DNA of 64,000 bases from Segniliparus rotundus DSM 44985 (GCF_000092825.1 NC_014168.1:921946-985945); one strand, 5' to 3'. Positions 17,561 through 26,732 are shown, counted from the stretch's first letter. Made by a program: numbers and translations. The notes: generated from the letters alone by a model not told the origin.

Positions 17561-18631
17561 TCACGGAGCTTCGCTCGTGCGCGCGTCGTCGCTGCCCGTT
17601 GTCCCGGAGCTTCGCGCAGGCGCTGCGTCCTTGTGCCGCGATCCGTTCGGGAGCACTTCGTCCACCGCGCGCCCGAGCGTCGCTGTGGCCTGGCTGATCG
17701 CCGAGGACACAGGCCCTTTGTGCAGAAGGTCCTCTTTGCTGCGCGTCGGCCAGAAGTGCTCCACGGTGGAGTTGAGCTCCGCGCCCGCGATGACCGCCAT
17801 TCCCAGGAAGAAAGCAACCAGCAGCAGAGCGATCGGCGTGGCGAGCGCCCCATAGGTGTAGCCCGTCGACGTGACCCAGTTGAGGTACCACAACAGGCCC
17901 GACCGCCCGGCGAGGAAGAACATCACCGCCAGCAGAGCTCCAGGGATGAGCCGATGCCAGGGGGGCGGAACAGGCAGCGCGATGTGATAGAACCAGGCCA
18001 AAAAGAGCGCCACCGCCACGAAGAGCCCAGGGCCGTACAGATTGTTGTACACGCTGCTGACCAATGGGTGCGTCTCGATGGGCAGGCGCATCGTGACCTG
18101 GTGCGGGGCGACCGACAAAATCGGCAAGGCGAACATCGCGCTGAGCAGGAAGACGATATAGAGAATGAGCGCGTAGATGCGCTGCCGGACCGGGTGGCGC
18201 AGCTCCGTCTGGTCGTGGGCGCGCACTATGGAGTCGACGAAGGCGGAAATCGCCGACGAACCCGCCCACAAAGAGAGCAGGAAGCTGAACGAGGTCACCG
18301 CTTCGCGTCCGTTGGCGGTCACCGCCAAGAGCGTTGGCCGGATCACCTCGTTGACAAGTTTCTGGCTGAGCGCCTGTTGGGCGAACGAGAGGATTTTGTG
18401 CTGCACGTCTTCGAGAACCCCTGGCCCGAACCAGGGGCAGACGTAGCCGAGCGTGCCCAACAGCCCGAGGAACATGGGCGTGAGCGAGAGGATCTGCCAA
18501 AAGGCCGCGCCTGCGGATTCCGCGAAGATCGAGTGCTCCCAGCTCATCGAGAGGGTGCGCCCCAGCACGCGGGCCGAGTTGCGGACTGCGGTCATGATGA
18601 TCCGAACCGGGCGTGGGCGCGTGCGAGGCAT
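17561..18631 (-). CDS. YihY/BrkB family membrane protein (Rv2707-like)
   Basis: 356 residues with six predicted membrane helices in the YihY (formerly BrkB) arrangement: SAGAAFWQILSLTPMFLGLLG, FSFLLSLWAGSSAISAFVDSI, YALILYIVFLLSAMFALPIL, GLFVAVALFLAWFYHIALP, LIPGALLAVMFFLAGRSGLL and YGALATPIALLLVAFFLGMAVIAGAEL. The C-terminal 60 residues are hydrophilic. The family has no settled substrate. ATG 18631 is used; ATG 18594 is possible. It shares its strand with sigA but is separated from it by about 130 bases. Confidence 0.88.
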   Translation of the reverse strand: MPRTRPRPVRIIMTAVRNSARVLGRTLSMSWEHSIFAESAGAAFWQILSLTPMFLGLLGTLGYVCPWFGPGVLEDVQHKILSFAQQALSQKLVNEVIRPTLLAVTANGREAVTSFSFLLSLWAGSSAISAFVDSIVRAHDQTELRHPVRQRIYALILYIVFLLSAMFALPILSVAPHQVTMRLPIETHPLVSSVYNNLYGPGLFVAVALFLAWFYHIALPVPPPWHRLIPGALLAVMFFLAGRSGLLWYLNWVTSTGYTYGALATPIALLLVAFFLGMAVIAGAELNSTVEHFWPTRSKEDLLHKGPVSSAISQATATLGRAVDEVLPNGSRHKDAAPARSSGTTGSDDARTSEAP

Positions 18632-18761
18632 GCCGGACAGTATTGCAGAACCTTGTTCTCGGACGCATGTCGCCGAGGACTCGCGGGATCAGCTCGGGTG
18701 GCTGCGCGTCGTTCGTGCGAGTGTGCGGGCGGGCACGCGCCGGCCCGGTGTTTCGCTGCTC

Positions 18762-20087
18762 TCAGTCCAGGTAGTCCCGCAGCACTTGGCTTCGCGACGG
18801 GTGGCGCAGTTTCGACATCGTCTTGGACTCGATCTGCCGGATCCGCTCACGGGTGACCCCGTAGACCTGCCCGATCTCGTCCAGGGTGCGCGGCTGCCCG
18901 TCGGTGAGGCCGAACCGCATCCGCACCACGCCTGCTTCTCGCTCGGAAAGGGTTTCCAGCACCGCTTGGAGCTGGTCCTGCAAGAGCGTGAAGCTGACCG
19001 CGTCCACCGCGACGACGGCTTCGGAGTCTTCGATGAAGTCGCCGAGCTGGCTGTCGCCCTCGTCGCCGATGGTTTGGTCGAGCGAAATCGGCTCCCGGGC
19101 GTACTGCTGGATCTCCAGCACTTTCTCCGGCGGGATGTCCATCTCCCGGCCGAGCTCCTCGGGAGTGGGCTCGCGGCCGAGGTCTTGGAGCAGTTCGCGC
19201 TGGATGCGGCCGAGTTTGTTGATGACCTCCACCATGTGCACGGGGATGCGGATCGTGCGGGCCTGGTCGGCCATGGCGCGGGTGATGGCTTGGCGGATCC
19301 ACCAGGTGGCGTAGGTGGAGAATTTGTACCCTTTGGAGTAGTCGAACTTCTCCACGGCGCGGATGAGGCCCAGGTTGCCCTCTTGGATCAAGTCCAGGAA
19401 CGCCATCCCGCGCCCGGTGTAGCGCTTGGCGAGGGAGACCACGAGGCGCAGGTTCGCCTCCAGCAGGTGGTTCTTGGCCCGGTTCCCGTCCCGGACGACC
19501 CAGTTCAGGTCCCGCCGCGATGTGGTGGGGAGCCGGTCGCCCTCTTCGGCCGCGATCCGCAGCCGCTCCTGCGCGTACAGTCCGGCTTCAATGCGTTTGG
19601 CGAGCTCCACCTCTTGCTCGGCGTTGAGGAGCGCGACTTTCCCGATCTGCTTGAGGTACGCGCGCACCGAGTCGGCCGAAGCGGTGAGCTCGGCGTTCTT
19701 GCGGGCCTGGCGCAGCGCCTCGGACTCGTCCTCGTCCCACACGAAGTCCCCGGAAGCGCGTTCTGGCTCTTCTTCGTCGGCCTCTTCCGCAGGAGCCGCG
19801 TCAGACCCCTCCGGCTCGTCCCCGTTGAAGCCTTCTTCGGCAATGGGATCGTCTTCGAGCGCGATGTCGATGTCGATGTCGCTTTCGACCGGCTCCAAAT
19901 CGTCCATCGAAAGCTCGTCCTCGCCGCCGGAGCGGGAGGTTTTCGCCTTCGCGGCGGCGCCGTTCTCGGCGGCTTTCTTCGTGGCACGGCGCGCTCGGGC
20001 TGGTGGGGCGGCCGCAGTTTCCGCTTCGGGCCGCGCGTCCTCTTTCGGCGCGGCCGCGGCTCCTCGGCGCTGTTTGGTGGCTACCAC
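18762..20087 (-). CDS. sigA: SigA, principal sigma factor
   Basis: 441 residues. Regions 1.2 to 4.2 are nearly invariant with M. tuberculosis SigA ([37 protein letters not shown], the region-4 [16 protein letters not shown]). The acidic region 1.1 is short and variable. GTG 20087 is preferred: AGAAAGGG lies just upstream, and a TACAAT -10 at 20122-20127 would put the transcript start after the alternative ATG 20123, excluding it. Essential RNA polymerase subunit recognising most promoters listed here. Confidence 0.96.
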   Translation of the reverse strand: MVATKQRRGAAAAPKEDARPEAETAAAPPARARRATKKAAENGAAAKAKTSRSGGEDELSMDDLEPVESDIDIDIALEDDPIAEEGFNGDEPEGSDAAPAEEADEEEPERASGDFVWDEDESEALRQARKNAELTASADSVRAYLKQIGKVALLNAEQEVELAKRIEAGLYAQERLRIAAEEGDRLPTTSRRDLNWVVRDGNRAKNHLLEANLRLVVSLAKRYTGRGMAFLDLIQEGNLGLIRAVEKFDYSKGYKFSTYATWWIRQAITRAMADQARTIRIPVHMVEVINKLGRIQRELLQDLGREPTPEELGREMDIPPEKVLEIQQYAREPISLDQTIGDEGDSQLGDFIEDSEAVVAVDAVSFTLLQDQLQAVLETLSEREAGVVRMRFGLTDGQPRTLDEIGQVYGVTRERIRQIESKTMSKLRHPSRSQVLRDYLD

Positions 20088-20097
20088 GAGACCCTTT

Positions 20098-20916
20098 CTA
20101 GCTTTCTGCAATGACCGGACCATTGTAACCCGGTTGGGGCTGTGCGCCTGCTGTAACGGCGTGCGCTGCCCCGACGATGCCCGCCGTGTTGCGCAACACC
20201 GCAGGAACAACGGGAGTCCGGCACGTGAGCAAGGGCACCCATTTGTCGGCCTTGCGACTGATGCCGCCGCCGACCACGAACACGTCGGGCCAGAGAACGG
20301 CCTCAAGGGTCTCCAGCACGGTGGAGACCCGCTGCGCCCACTCGGGGTAGCTCAAGCCGTCCCTGTCCTTCGCGTGCGAGGAGGCCAGCTCCTCGGCTTC
20401 TTCCTTGCCGATCTTCAAGTGGCCCAACTCGGTGTTCGGAACGAGCGTCCCGTCGAACAGCAGTCCCGAGCCGATGCCTGTGCCGAACGTCAGCAGCAGC
20501 ACAGTCCCCCGGCAGCCTTTGGCCGCCCCGAACCGGTCCTCGGCGACGGCGGCGGCGTCCGCGTCGTTGAGCACGGCCACCTCGCGTCCGCCGAGCGCCT
20601 TTTTGAAGAGTTCGCCGGCGTCGGTGCCGATCCAGCTGCGGTCGACGTTCGCCGCGGTGAAGATCTTCCCCTCGCGCACCACGCCGGGGTACGTGATCCC
20701 GACGGGGCCCTCCCATCCGGCTTCTTCGACGATCTTCGCGACCACCTTGGCCACGGCCTCAGGCGTGGAGGGCTGTGGCGTGTCGTACTTGATCCGGTCG
20801 TTGAGAAGCTCGCCACTGCTCAGGTCCACGAGGGCGCCCTTGATGCCGCTTCCGCCGATATCCACTCCAAAGCCCCTGTGAACTGTGCTGTCGTTCGTGC
20901 CCGTTGCCTCGTCCAT
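20098..20916 (-). CDS. ppgK: PpgK, polyphosphate glucokinase
   Basis: 272 residues. ROK-fold kinase phosphorylating glucose with polyphosphate or ATP. ATP/polyP-binding [15 protein letters not shown] near residue 20, GITYPGVV, catalytic-Asp segment [15 protein letters not shown], then [23 protein letters not shown] and [16 protein letters not shown] 20916 has GAGGAG upstream. Together with ppk (42605-44683) it gives a route from ATP to polyP to glucose-6-phosphate. Same strand and directly upstream of sigA as in M. tuberculosis; divergent from the inositol phosphatase gene. Confidence 0.94.
   Translation of the reverse strand: MDEATGTNDSTVHRGFGVDIGGSGIKGALVDLSSGELLNDRIKYDTPQPSTPEAVAKVVAKIVEEAGWEGPVGITYPGVVREGKIFTAANVDRSWIGTDAGELFKKALGGREVAVLNDADAAAVAEDRFGAAKGCRGTVLLLTFGTGIGSGLLFDGTLVPNTELGHLKIGKEEAEELASSHAKDRDGLSYPEWAQRVSTVLETLEAVLWPDVFVVGGGISRKADKWVPLLTCRTPVVPAVLRNTAGIVGAAHAVTAGAQPQPGYNGPVIAES
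20122..20127 (-). promoter_or_regulatory. Predicted -10 of the sigA promoter
   Basis: TACAAT on the minus strand gives a transcript start near 20115 and a leader of about 28 bases with a good Shine-Dalgarno. It lies between the ppgK stop (20098) and the ppgK 3' coding end, inside the ppgK gene. No clear -35 is seen. Confidence 0.45.
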
Positions 20917-21021
20917 GGGGTGGCGCTCCTCGGTCCTCGCATGTGGTTTTGACGAAAATTTCACGCCGCCGTCCATGCCGCCCACTGGCGGGAAAGAGAC
21001 GTTTGTGCTGCGATAGGAACT

Positions 21022-21918
21022 ATGCCAGTGCAGTCAAGCACCAAAAAAAGCGCCTCGGCGTCCGCACAAGACTATGCGCTCTTGCGGGGAATCGCGTGCG
21101 ATGTCGCGACTTCCGCCGCGGAGATGATCCGCGTTCGCCGGGCGGAGGTCTTCGCCTCCCCGGGCGGGCGGGACTCTGACTCCGTCCGGTCCAAGACCAG
21201 CGAGACGGACCCGGTCACGATTGTGGACGTCGAATCCGAGACGTTGGTCCGGGAGTCGTTGGCGCGTCTGCGCCCTGGCGACGGGTTCCTCGGCGAAGAA
21301 GCGACAGGCAACACCGAAGGCGCTTCCGAGACCGGGGTCGTCTGGGTCGTCGACCCGATCGACGGCACCGTCAACTTCATGTACGGCGTGCCCGCCTACG
21401 CCGTGTCCATCGCGGCCCAAATCGACGGGAAGACGGTCGCCGGGGCAGTCGTGGACGTCCCGCAGGGCTGGGTCTACTCAGCGGCGCTCGGCGCAGGCGC
21501 GACGGTGTCGCGTGAGGGCTTCGGCACGAGAGCGCTGCATGTCTCCGAGACGGAGTCGCTCGGCATGGCCCTCGTCTCCACCGGGTTCGGCTACAAAGCC
21601 GAACGCAGGATCGCCCAGGCTCGGCTCGCGGGCACCCTGTTGCCGGTCGTGCGTGACTTGCGCCGCATCGGCGCCGCCGCCCTCGACCTCTGTTTAGTGG
21701 CGGCGGGGAGCCTGGACGCGCATGTGGAGCACGGGCTGAACCCGTGGGACTTCGCGGCGGGGTCGCTCATCGCGCAGGAGGCGGGGGCCCTCGTGCGGAT
21801 TCCGCCGACCTCGGCCCGCTCGCACGAGGGCGAACTCGTCCTCATCGCCACCCCGAAGGTGTACCACGAGCTGGCGGGCGTGCTGGAGGAAATCGGAGCC
21901 CTTGGGCCTATCGAATAG
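21022..21918 (+). CDS. suhB: SuhB-like inositol monophosphatase family phosphatase
   Basis: 298 residues. Metal-binding motifs of the Li+-sensitive phosphatase superfamily: GFLGEEATG (Glu), WVVDPIDGTVNFMYG (Asp-x-x-Asp-Gly-Thr) and NPWDFAAGSLIAQEAG. It dephosphorylates inositol-1-phosphate or related sugar phosphates, feeding phosphatidylinositol-based envelope lipids in mycobacteria. Position next to ppgK matches Rv2701c (suhB). ATG 21022. Ends facing cei across a strong hairpin. Confidence 0.9.
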   Translation: MPVQSSTKKSASASAQDYALLRGIACDVATSAAEMIRVRRAEVFASPGGRDSDSVRSKTSETDPVTIVDVESETLVRESLARLRPGDGFLGEEATGNTEGASETGVVWVVDPIDGTVNFMYGVPAYAVSIAAQIDGKTVAGAVVDVPQGWVYSAALGAGATVSREGFGTRALHVSETESLGMALVSTGFGYKAERRIAQARLAGTLLPVVRDLRRIGAAALDLCLVAAGSLDAHVEHGLNPWDFAAGSLIAQEAGALVRIPPTSARSHEGELVLIATPKVYHELAGVLEEIGALGPIE

Positions 21919-21933
21919 CAGCGCCGCTCGGCC

Positions 21934-21965
21934 AGCCGCGCAGGCGCCGCTGCGCCCGCGCGGCT
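21934..21965. terminator. Bidirectional hairpin between suhB and cei
   Basis: AGCCGCGC (21934-21941) pairs with GCGCGGCT (21958-21965), and the loop can form an inner GC stem. It separates convergent genes and overlaps the cei stop by two bases. No U-tract, as is usual for high-GC actinobacteria. Confidence 0.5.
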
Positions 21966-22596
21966 AGCAAGCGGTTGTGTGCAGGGCGCTGACGGTGTTC
22001 GGGTCCACCGGGTCCCCTTTGCGCAGGGCTTGGAGGACGGAGCGGCTGGACGCGTCATGGTTCAGGGTGTGAAAGCCTGTGCCGAGGGCGAGGTCCACCG
22101 AGTCGTCGTCGCGTTCGTCGCGGATCAGCTCGGCGCAGGGGGCCGTCAACCACACCGAGGAAGCTTGCGCCTGCCCGGAGGGGCCGAAACGGATTTGCGC
22201 GAAGCAGGGCATCTTGTGCTCGGCGTACACCGAGTCGTTGTCTGCCGTGCTTCGGAAGCCCAGACCGTTGAGCTCGTTCGCGACCCGGCCTGCCTGCTGG
22301 TCTGCCCCGTTGGCGTTCAGCACGCGGACTCGGACGTCGGCGAGGGCCGACGGCTCCACCTTCAGCATCTGTTCCCGGCTGGCCTTCACCCACTGCTCGG
22401 GCACGCTCGGACCAGGGGGCGGCTGGCCGCAGTCGGTGCTCGGGCCGGGCTGGCTTTCCGGCCAGACGACGATCCATGCCACGAGCGCCACGACGGCCAA
22501 CACGCCAACGGCGATGTAGTACGGGGCGGGGCGTCGGCGCTGCCACGGTTCGCCCTTGGGGTTCGTGGCCTTGCCCACAGTGATGAGAGATACCAA
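21964..22596 (-). CDS. cei: Cei, envelope integrity protein (LytR_C domain)
   Basis: About 210 residues: a short cytoplasmic N-terminus containing TVGKATNPKGEPW, one transmembrane helix (YYIAVGVLAVVALVAWIVVW), then an extracytoplasmic LytR C-terminal-like alpha/beta domain (VRVRVLNANGADQQAGRVANEL, outline) with four cysteines, including one at the C-terminus. M. tuberculosis Rv2700 (Cei) is required for envelope integrity and virulence. TTG 22596 is favoured because GAAAGGGC lies 6 bases upstream; TTG 22626 and an internal GTG are alternatives, so the first 10 residues are uncertain. Confidence 0.87.
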   Translation of the reverse strand: MVSLITVGKATNPKGEPWQRRRPAPYYIAVGVLAVVALVAWIVVWPESQPGPSTDCGQPPPGPSVPEQWVKASREQMLKVEPSALADVRVRVLNANGADQQAGRVANELNGLGFRSTADNDSVYAEHKMPCFAQIRFGPSGQAQASSVWLTAPCAELIRDERDDDSVDLALGTGFHTLNHDASSRSVLQALRKGDPVDPNTVSALHTTAC

Positions 22597-22672
22597 CGCG
22601 GAGCCCTTTCCTCGGTTGTCGTTCAACTCTGACGCACAGATTATCCGCCCTTCCCCGGCGGTTCATCAGCAC

Positions 22673-22703
22673 TTCTGATAAAGCTCTCAGAATCATGTAC
22701 ACT
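22673..22703 (+). promoter_or_regulatory. Promoter-like region with inverted repeat ahead of the DUF4193 gene
   Basis: TTCTGA (22673-22678) and TCAGAA (22687-22692) form a perfect 6-base inverted repeat with 8 bases between, just before TACACT (22698-22703), a -10-like hexamer. The repeat would cover the -35 region. The ATG at 22750 has GGAG in a leader of about 40 bases. Confidence 0.35.
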
Positions 22704-22749
22704 CTGGCAGCTCAAGGGATCATCCAGGAACGGAGTAGGCGCAAAAATT

Positions 22750-23049
22750 ATGGCCACTGACTACGACGCACCTCGGCGCACGGAGGGGGACGACCTCGTC
22801 GAGGATTCGCTCGAGGAGTTGACTGCCCGCCGCCACGACGGGCAGTCCGAACTCGTCGACATCGACGACAGCGATCCCCTCGACGCTTTCGAGCTGCCCG
22901 GAGCGGACCTTTCCGGCGAGGAGCTTTCGGTCCGAGTCCTCCCCAAACAGGCCGACGAGTTCACCTGCGCCAGCTGCTTCCTTGTGTACCACCGCAGCCG
23001 GTTGGCCGAGGAGGGCAGCCGGGGCCTCATTTGCATCGACTGCGCGTAG
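22750..23049 (+). CDS. DUF4193 zinc-ribbon-like small protein (Rv2699c-like)
   Basis: 99 residues, very acidic in the first 70, then a probable metal-binding C-terminus with CASC and CIDCA. The family is restricted to actinobacteria and highly conserved in mycobacteria; its function is unknown. ATG 22750 matches the conserved start MATDYDAPR. Confidence 0.88.
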   Translation: MATDYDAPRRTEGDDLVEDSLEELTARRHDGQSELVDIDDSDPLDAFELPGADLSGEELSVRVLPKQADEFTCASCFLVYHRSRLAEEGSRGLICIDCA

Positions 23050-23061
23050 CGCCCGCCCGGC

Positions 23062-23082
23062 GGCCTCCTGGCTCGGGAGGCC
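23062..23082 (+). terminator. Hairpin after the DUF4193 gene
   Basis: GGCCTCC (23062-23068) pairs with GGAGGCC (23076-23082) around a 7-base loop, 13 bases past the stop. No U-tract. The rest of 23083-23196 is a pyrimidine-rich stretch in which I see no gene. Confidence 0.45.
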
Positions 23083-23196
23083 CCTGAAAAGTTTCGCCGA
23101 AGCCCGCTCGCGCCCCTTCGTGTGTTTTTCCGCCCGCTTTCCCGCTCCTGCCTTGTCCTTTCCCGCTTCTGCCTTCTCGTTGCGCGCCCGCGCGCC

Positions 23197-23670
23197 TCAT
23201 CGCTGTGGCGTGTTGCCGGGACGGGCGTTCTGCCAATGCTCGATGACTTCGATCAGCTTTTCCGGATGTGCGCTCGAGAAGAGCCAATACGGGGTGGGGT
23301 CCGAGGGGTCGTCGAGCACCACGAGCACGAGGGCGGGCACCCACGACCGATGCGCGACGAACGCGGCCGGGTCCAATTGTCTGCCGAGCGCGGCGGACTT
23401 CTCGCGCGGCCCGATCAGCGCGCAGCGGCTCGTGAGCGCGAGGGGGATGTGCGCCTTGCCGACCCGCAGTTCGCCGCTGTCATCGACCTCGACCCACTGC
23501 CGGGAGAGCCCGAACATCGCGAGGACGGCGATTCCCGCGCACACGAGCGCAGGGATCCAGTACGGGAAGGGCCGAAAGGCCAGGCTCACCGTGTATGCGA
23601 CAGAGCCAGAAACAACGACTCCCAACGGCCACCACCACCAGGGCACCCAAAGCTGTTCGCGGTACGACAT
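23197..23670 (-). CDS. DUF3093 membrane protein (Rv2698-like)
   Basis: 157 residues with two N-terminal helices (VPWWWWPLGVVVSGSVAYTV and YWIPALVCAGIAVLAMFGL) followed by a soluble domain (GELRVGKAHIPLALT, WVPALVLVVLDDPSDPTPYWLFSS outline). Family of unknown function, always near dut in mycobacteria. ATG 23670 is chosen over ATG 23703, which would lie inside dut. TACCGT lies 7 bases upstream, predicting a leaderless mRNA. Confidence 0.85.
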   Translation of the reverse strand: MSYREQLWVPWWWWPLGVVVSGSVAYTVSLAFRPFPYWIPALVCAGIAVLAMFGLSRQWVEVDDSGELRVGKAHIPLALTSRCALIGPREKSAALGRQLDPAAFVAHRSWVPALVLVVLDDPSDPTPYWLFSSAHPEKLIEVIEHWQNARPGNTPQR

Positions 23671-23677
23671 CAGAAGC

Positions 23678-23687
23678 ACGGTAGTCT
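23678..23687. promoter_or_regulatory. Back-to-back -10 elements of the DUF3093 and dut promoters
   Basis: ACGGTAGTCT contains TACCGT on minus (23678-23683) and TAGTCT on plus (23682-23687), sharing the TA at 23682-23683. Each is followed by 7 or 6 bases and a start codon, so one 10-base site appears to start two leaderless transcripts in opposite directions. Confidence 0.5.
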
Positions 23688-23693
23688 CTGAGC

Positions 23694-24164
23694 GTGGCTT
23701 CACCCTATGGCGGCTCCCTTGACGCAGTGGCGTTCGTGCGCCTCGACGCCGAATTAGAACCCCCGGCCCGCGCGCATCACGGCGACGCGGGCGTTGACTT
23801 GCGCGCGGTCAGCGCCATCACGCTCGCGCCCGGCGAGCGCGGGATCGTCGGCACGGGGGTCGCGGTCGCGATCCCCGTCGGCTACGTCGGGCTCGTGCAT
23901 CCCCGCTCCGGGCTCGCGGCCAGGGTCGGCCTTTCCATCGTGAACACGCCGGGAACGATCGACGCGGGTTACCGAGGCGAGATCAAAGTCTGTCTGGTCA
24001 ACCTCGACCCGGTCGCCGCGATCGAGATCGAACGCGGGGACCGCATCGCCCAGTTGCTCGTGCAGCGCGTCGAACTGCCAGAGTTTTACGAGGTGGAATC
24101 GCTGGACGAGACGACGCGCGGCGCGGGGGGATATGGCTCCTCCGGGGGGCACGCGGCGCTGTGA
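23694..24164 (+). CDS. dut: Dut, dUTP diphosphatase
   Basis: 156 residues. Homotrimeric dUTPase with all five motifs: [58 protein letters not shown] and [13 protein letters not shown]. It removes dUTP and makes dUMP, complementing Ung (49814). GTG 23694 with a -10 six bases upstream; no Shine-Dalgarno. The TGA overlaps the next GTG, coupling it to the DUF3710 gene. Confidence 0.95.
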   Translation: MASPYGGSLDAVAFVRLDAELEPPARAHHGDAGVDLRAVSAITLAPGERGIVGTGVAVAIPVGYVGLVHPRSGLAARVGLSIVNTPGTIDAGYRGEIKVCLVNLDPVAAIEIERGDRIAQLLVQRVELPEFYEVESLDETTRGAGGYGSSGGHAAL

Positions 24165-24838
24165 GCGCCCGGCATGTCGATGAGAACCCCGCTCCGCGTT
24201 GCGGAGCGGGGACAAGAGACCTGGGTTCGATTGTTCTCTGCGTCCCCGAGGGCGGCAAGCCCAGGCTGGTGTTCGGACCGGGCGAGGAACTTCTCACGGC
24301 CGCGGTGCTGTGCCCGTTCGGCGAGGTCGAAGTGCGCGCCTATGCCGCCCCGAAGGGCAGCCGCGCGGATCTCGGCGGGCAATGGCGCCCCATGCTCACC
24401 GATCTCGCCGAATCCCTGCGCGCGCAGGGATTGCGGCTCTTCTTCCAGGACGGGCCATGGGGCCGAGAGCTCATCGCCGTGGGAAACGGTGTGTTCCGCA
24501 CCTTGATCGGCCGCGACGGGGACAGGTGGACCTTGGTTGTCAGCGCGTTGGGGCCGAACCAGACGGCCGCGCGGCTCGTCGGCTTCGCCAGGGCTGTGTT
24601 CGAAGGTTCGCAGGTTCGCCGGGGGCCCCAGCCGCACCCGGCGGGGGCGCTCTTGCCGTTGCGCGTTGCAGATCCTTGTGCCTTCGGCGAGTTCGAGCGC
24701 GTCGACATCATGCCCGAGTCGGAACCAGAGCCGTTCCGGCCGCGTTTCCCCGACCCGTCCGCGCCGGGGGCCAACGGGTCGGCAATGCAGCGATTGAGCG
24801 CTCTGCGCCGCTCGGCAAGATCCTGCCCATCCGCCTAG
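24161..24838 (+). CDS. DUF3710 protein (Rv2696c-like)
   Basis: 225 residues. DUF3710 features: [13 protein letters not shown] at the start of the domain, [41 protein letters not shown] and the C-terminal LLPLRV. Here the acidic region seen before DLGS in mycobacterial homologues is nearly missing and a short disordered C-terminal tail is present. No enzymatic motif. The GTG start overlaps the dut stop (GTGA), and the stop overlaps that of the convergent hydrolase. Confidence 0.82.
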   Translation: MSARHVDENPAPRCGAGTRDLGSIVLCVPEGGKPRLVFGPGEELLTAAVLCPFGEVEVRAYAAPKGSRADLGGQWRPMLTDLAESLRAQGLRLFFQDGPWGRELIAVGNGVFRTLIGRDGDRWTLVVSALGPNQTAARLVGFARAVFEGSQVRRGPQPHPAGALLPLRVADPCAFGEFERVDIMPESEPEPFRPRFPDPSAPGANGSAMQRLSALRRSARSCPSA

Positions 24839-25560
24839 AGTCGCAGGAATTTTGTGCTCCACGTCTCGAACACCGCGTGGCCGAATGCCGACGGGTCGAG
24901 GCCGACCTCCGCGAAATCGCGCTCGACGATCGCGCCGCGCGGCAGCACGGCGAGCCAATGTCGAGCCGCTTCGGCCGGGTGGACGGGGTCGCCGAGCGCC
25001 GCGCCCAGCACAACAGGGGCCGAGAGCGCCCGCAAGGCCGCTTCTGTCGGCACCGCTGTGCGGCTGACCTCGTCAAAGGCGCTGGGCAAACCAGGCCATT
25101 GCGCTGTCCACGACAGGGTGAGCCGGTGCGCGACCCACGGCGGGCTGCCTGCTTGCATGGCGCGCAGCGAGTGTTCCAGCCCCTGCTCGCGCAACAGCTT
25201 CGCGGTGTGTTTCGCGTTCTCCGCCGCCGCTGCGCCCGACGGGTCGCCCAGCCAGGCCGGGAGGCAGGCGAGCACGCCCGCGCACTGGTCCGGATGCCTG
25301 CTCGCCCAATCAGCGCCGATGTGCGAGCCAATCGAGAAGCCGCAGACGAGCACTGGGCCATGCTCGCGGGCAGCGTCGTCGAGCGCCTGCTCGTAACTCG
25401 CCCGCACCGCGTTCGGGTCTGGGTCGACCGGCACGAAGGGCAATCCGGCCTTGGCCGCCGCAGGCCCGAAAAGCTCCGACATGAACGCCGCGCCGGATCC
25501 GGCGCCCGGCAGGGCGACGGCCACGGGCACGGGAGGTTTTCGCGCGGTCATCAAGGCCAT
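24835..25560 (-). CDS. Alpha/beta hydrolase (Rv2695-like)
   Basis: About 241 residues. Small alpha/beta hydrolase: oxyanion region VALPGAGSGAAFM, nucleophile elbow GFSIGSH, acid Asp in LGAALGDPVHP and catalytic His in SAFGHAVFETW. No signal peptide. Substrate unknown. Starts at ATG 25560 or 25551. Divergent from the OB-fold gene and convergent with DUF3710, reproducing the Rv2696c-Rv2694c order. Confidence 0.85.
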   Translation of the reverse strand: MALMTARKPPVPVAVALPGAGSGAAFMSELFGPAAAKAGLPFVPVDPDPNAVRASYEQALDDAAREHGPVLVCGFSIGSHIGADWASRHPDQCAGVLACLPAWLGDPSGAAAAENAKHTAKLLREQGLEHSLRAMQAGSPPWVAHRLTLSWTAQWPGLPSAFDEVSRTAVPTEAALRALSAPVVLGAALGDPVHPAEAARHWLAVLPRGAIVERDFAEVGLDPSAFGHAVFETWSTKFLRL

Positions 25561-25619
25561 TGTGCAAGAGCCCAGGGGGGCGAGTGGCGGCGGGTGGAAA
25601 AGAGGTCTAACCTGTCCGT

Positions 25620-25997
25620 GTGCCAAGCGCGACGCAGTACTTCAAGCAACTGGCCCGCAAGCTCACCGCTGACCCGAGCGAGTTGGACGACGAAGAGATC
25701 CGGGAAGAGGCGCGGGCGCTCGGGGCAGCTCGGGCGTGTGAATGCGGTCCCGGCGAGATCGTGGTTCTCGTCGGCGAGTTGCGCAGCGTCTCGACTTGCC
25801 CGAAGAGCTTGAACGTCGGCGTCCACGCCGAGCTGTTCGACGGCACGGACACTGTTTCCTTGGTCTGGATCGGGCGCACGCGCATCCCTGGTCTCGAGGT
25901 CGGGCGTTCGATCTCCGTCAAGGGCCGCCTCGGCCTCAAGGAAGACGGCAGCAAGGTCATGTACAACCCTTATTACGAGCTGCTCGAAGAGTCCTGA
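25620..25997 (+). CDS. OB-fold nucleic-acid-binding domain protein (Rv2694c-like)
   Basis: 125 residues. An N-terminal helix (YFKQLARKLTADPSELDDEE) is followed by an OB fold (GEIVVLVGELRSVSTCP to KGRLGLKEDGSKVMYNPYYELL, outline) resembling the tRNA/ssDNA-binding OB type. Function unknown; the mycobacterial homologue is conserved beside the ceo genes. GTG 25620 with TAACCT (25608-25613) six bases upstream predicts a leaderless transcript. Confidence 0.85.
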   Translation: MPSATQYFKQLARKLTADPSELDDEEIREEARALGAARACECGPGEIVVLVGELRSVSTCPKSLNVGVHAELFDGTDTVSLVWIGRTRIPGLEVGRSISVKGRLGLKEDGSKVMYNPYYELLEES

Positions 25998-26011
25998 TCC
26001 GTTCCGCTCTG

Positions 26012-26027
26012 CGGTGCGCAGGCACCG
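26012..26027. terminator. Hairpin between the OB-fold gene and ceoC
   Basis: CGGTGC (26012-26017) pairs with GCACCG (26022-26027) around a GCAG loop, between two convergent genes. A short stem with two T after it; could serve both directions. Confidence 0.4.
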
Positions 26028-26057
26028 TTCCCGGCTCGCGTCACGGCCAGGGCGGCC

Positions 26058-26732
26058 TCAGTCTCGTGTGGTTTCCTGCGATTCGAGGATTTCCCGCAAT
26101 GCGCTCTCGACTTCGGGCAGCGCGATGAACACGAGTTCGTCGCCGCCTTCCAGGGGGTCCTCCGCCAACGGCACGATGACTCGCTCCCCGCGCAGGATCG
26201 CCACCAGCGCCGTGTCCCTCGGCAGCGTGAGTTGGCGGACTGCCTTGCCCGTCCATGGCGTCTGCCGCGGCAGCGTCAGCTCCACGAGGTTCGCCTTGCC
26301 CTGGCGGAAGGTCATCAGACGGACCAAGTCCCCGACGGACACGGCTTCGTCCACCAGCGCGGCGAGCATTCTCGGCGTTGAGACGGCCACGTCCACGCCC
26401 CAAGAGTCGTTGAACAACCATTCGTTGCGCGGGTCGTTCACCCTGGCGATCACGCGCGGCACGGCGAACTCGGTCTTCGCGAGCAGGCTGATGACCAGGT
26501 TGGCTTTGTCGTCCCCGGTCGCGGCGACCACCACGGAATAATTCTCCAACCCGGCGGCTTCCAGGTGTTTGAGCTCGCACGCGTCCGCCTGCATCCAGCC
26601 CGCCTGCGGCACGGACTCCTGGTCGATGTGGTCTGGGTCACGCTCGATGAGCATGACTTCGAGCTCGTGCTGGATCAGTTCTCGGGCGATCGAGCGGCCG
26701 ACCGCGCCCGCGCCCGCTATCGCGACCCTCAC
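26058..26732 (-). CDS. ceoC: CeoC, TrkA-type RCK potassium regulator
   Basis: 224 residues. Rossmann NAD-binding RCK_N domain (VAIAGAGAVGRSIARELI, then IERDPDHID) and RCK_C domain from about residue 140 (LVELTLPRQTPWTGKAVRQL). GTG 26732 overlaps the ceoB stop (GTGA). CeoB and CeoC form the ligand-gated cytosolic subunits of a TrkAH-like K+ system in M. tuberculosis. Here they lie head-to-head with a KimA-type importer, which is the more likely local partner. Confidence 0.9.
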   Translation of the reverse strand: MRVAIAGAGAVGRSIARELIQHELEVMLIERDPDHIDQESVPQAGWMQADACELKHLEAAGLENYSVVVAATGDDKANLVISLLAKTEFAVPRVIARVNDPRNEWLFNDSWGVDVAVSTPRMLAALVDEAVSVGDLVRLMTFRQGKANLVELTLPRQTPWTGKAVRQLTLPRDTALVAILRGERVIVPLAEDPLEGGDELVFIALPEVESALREILESQETTRD

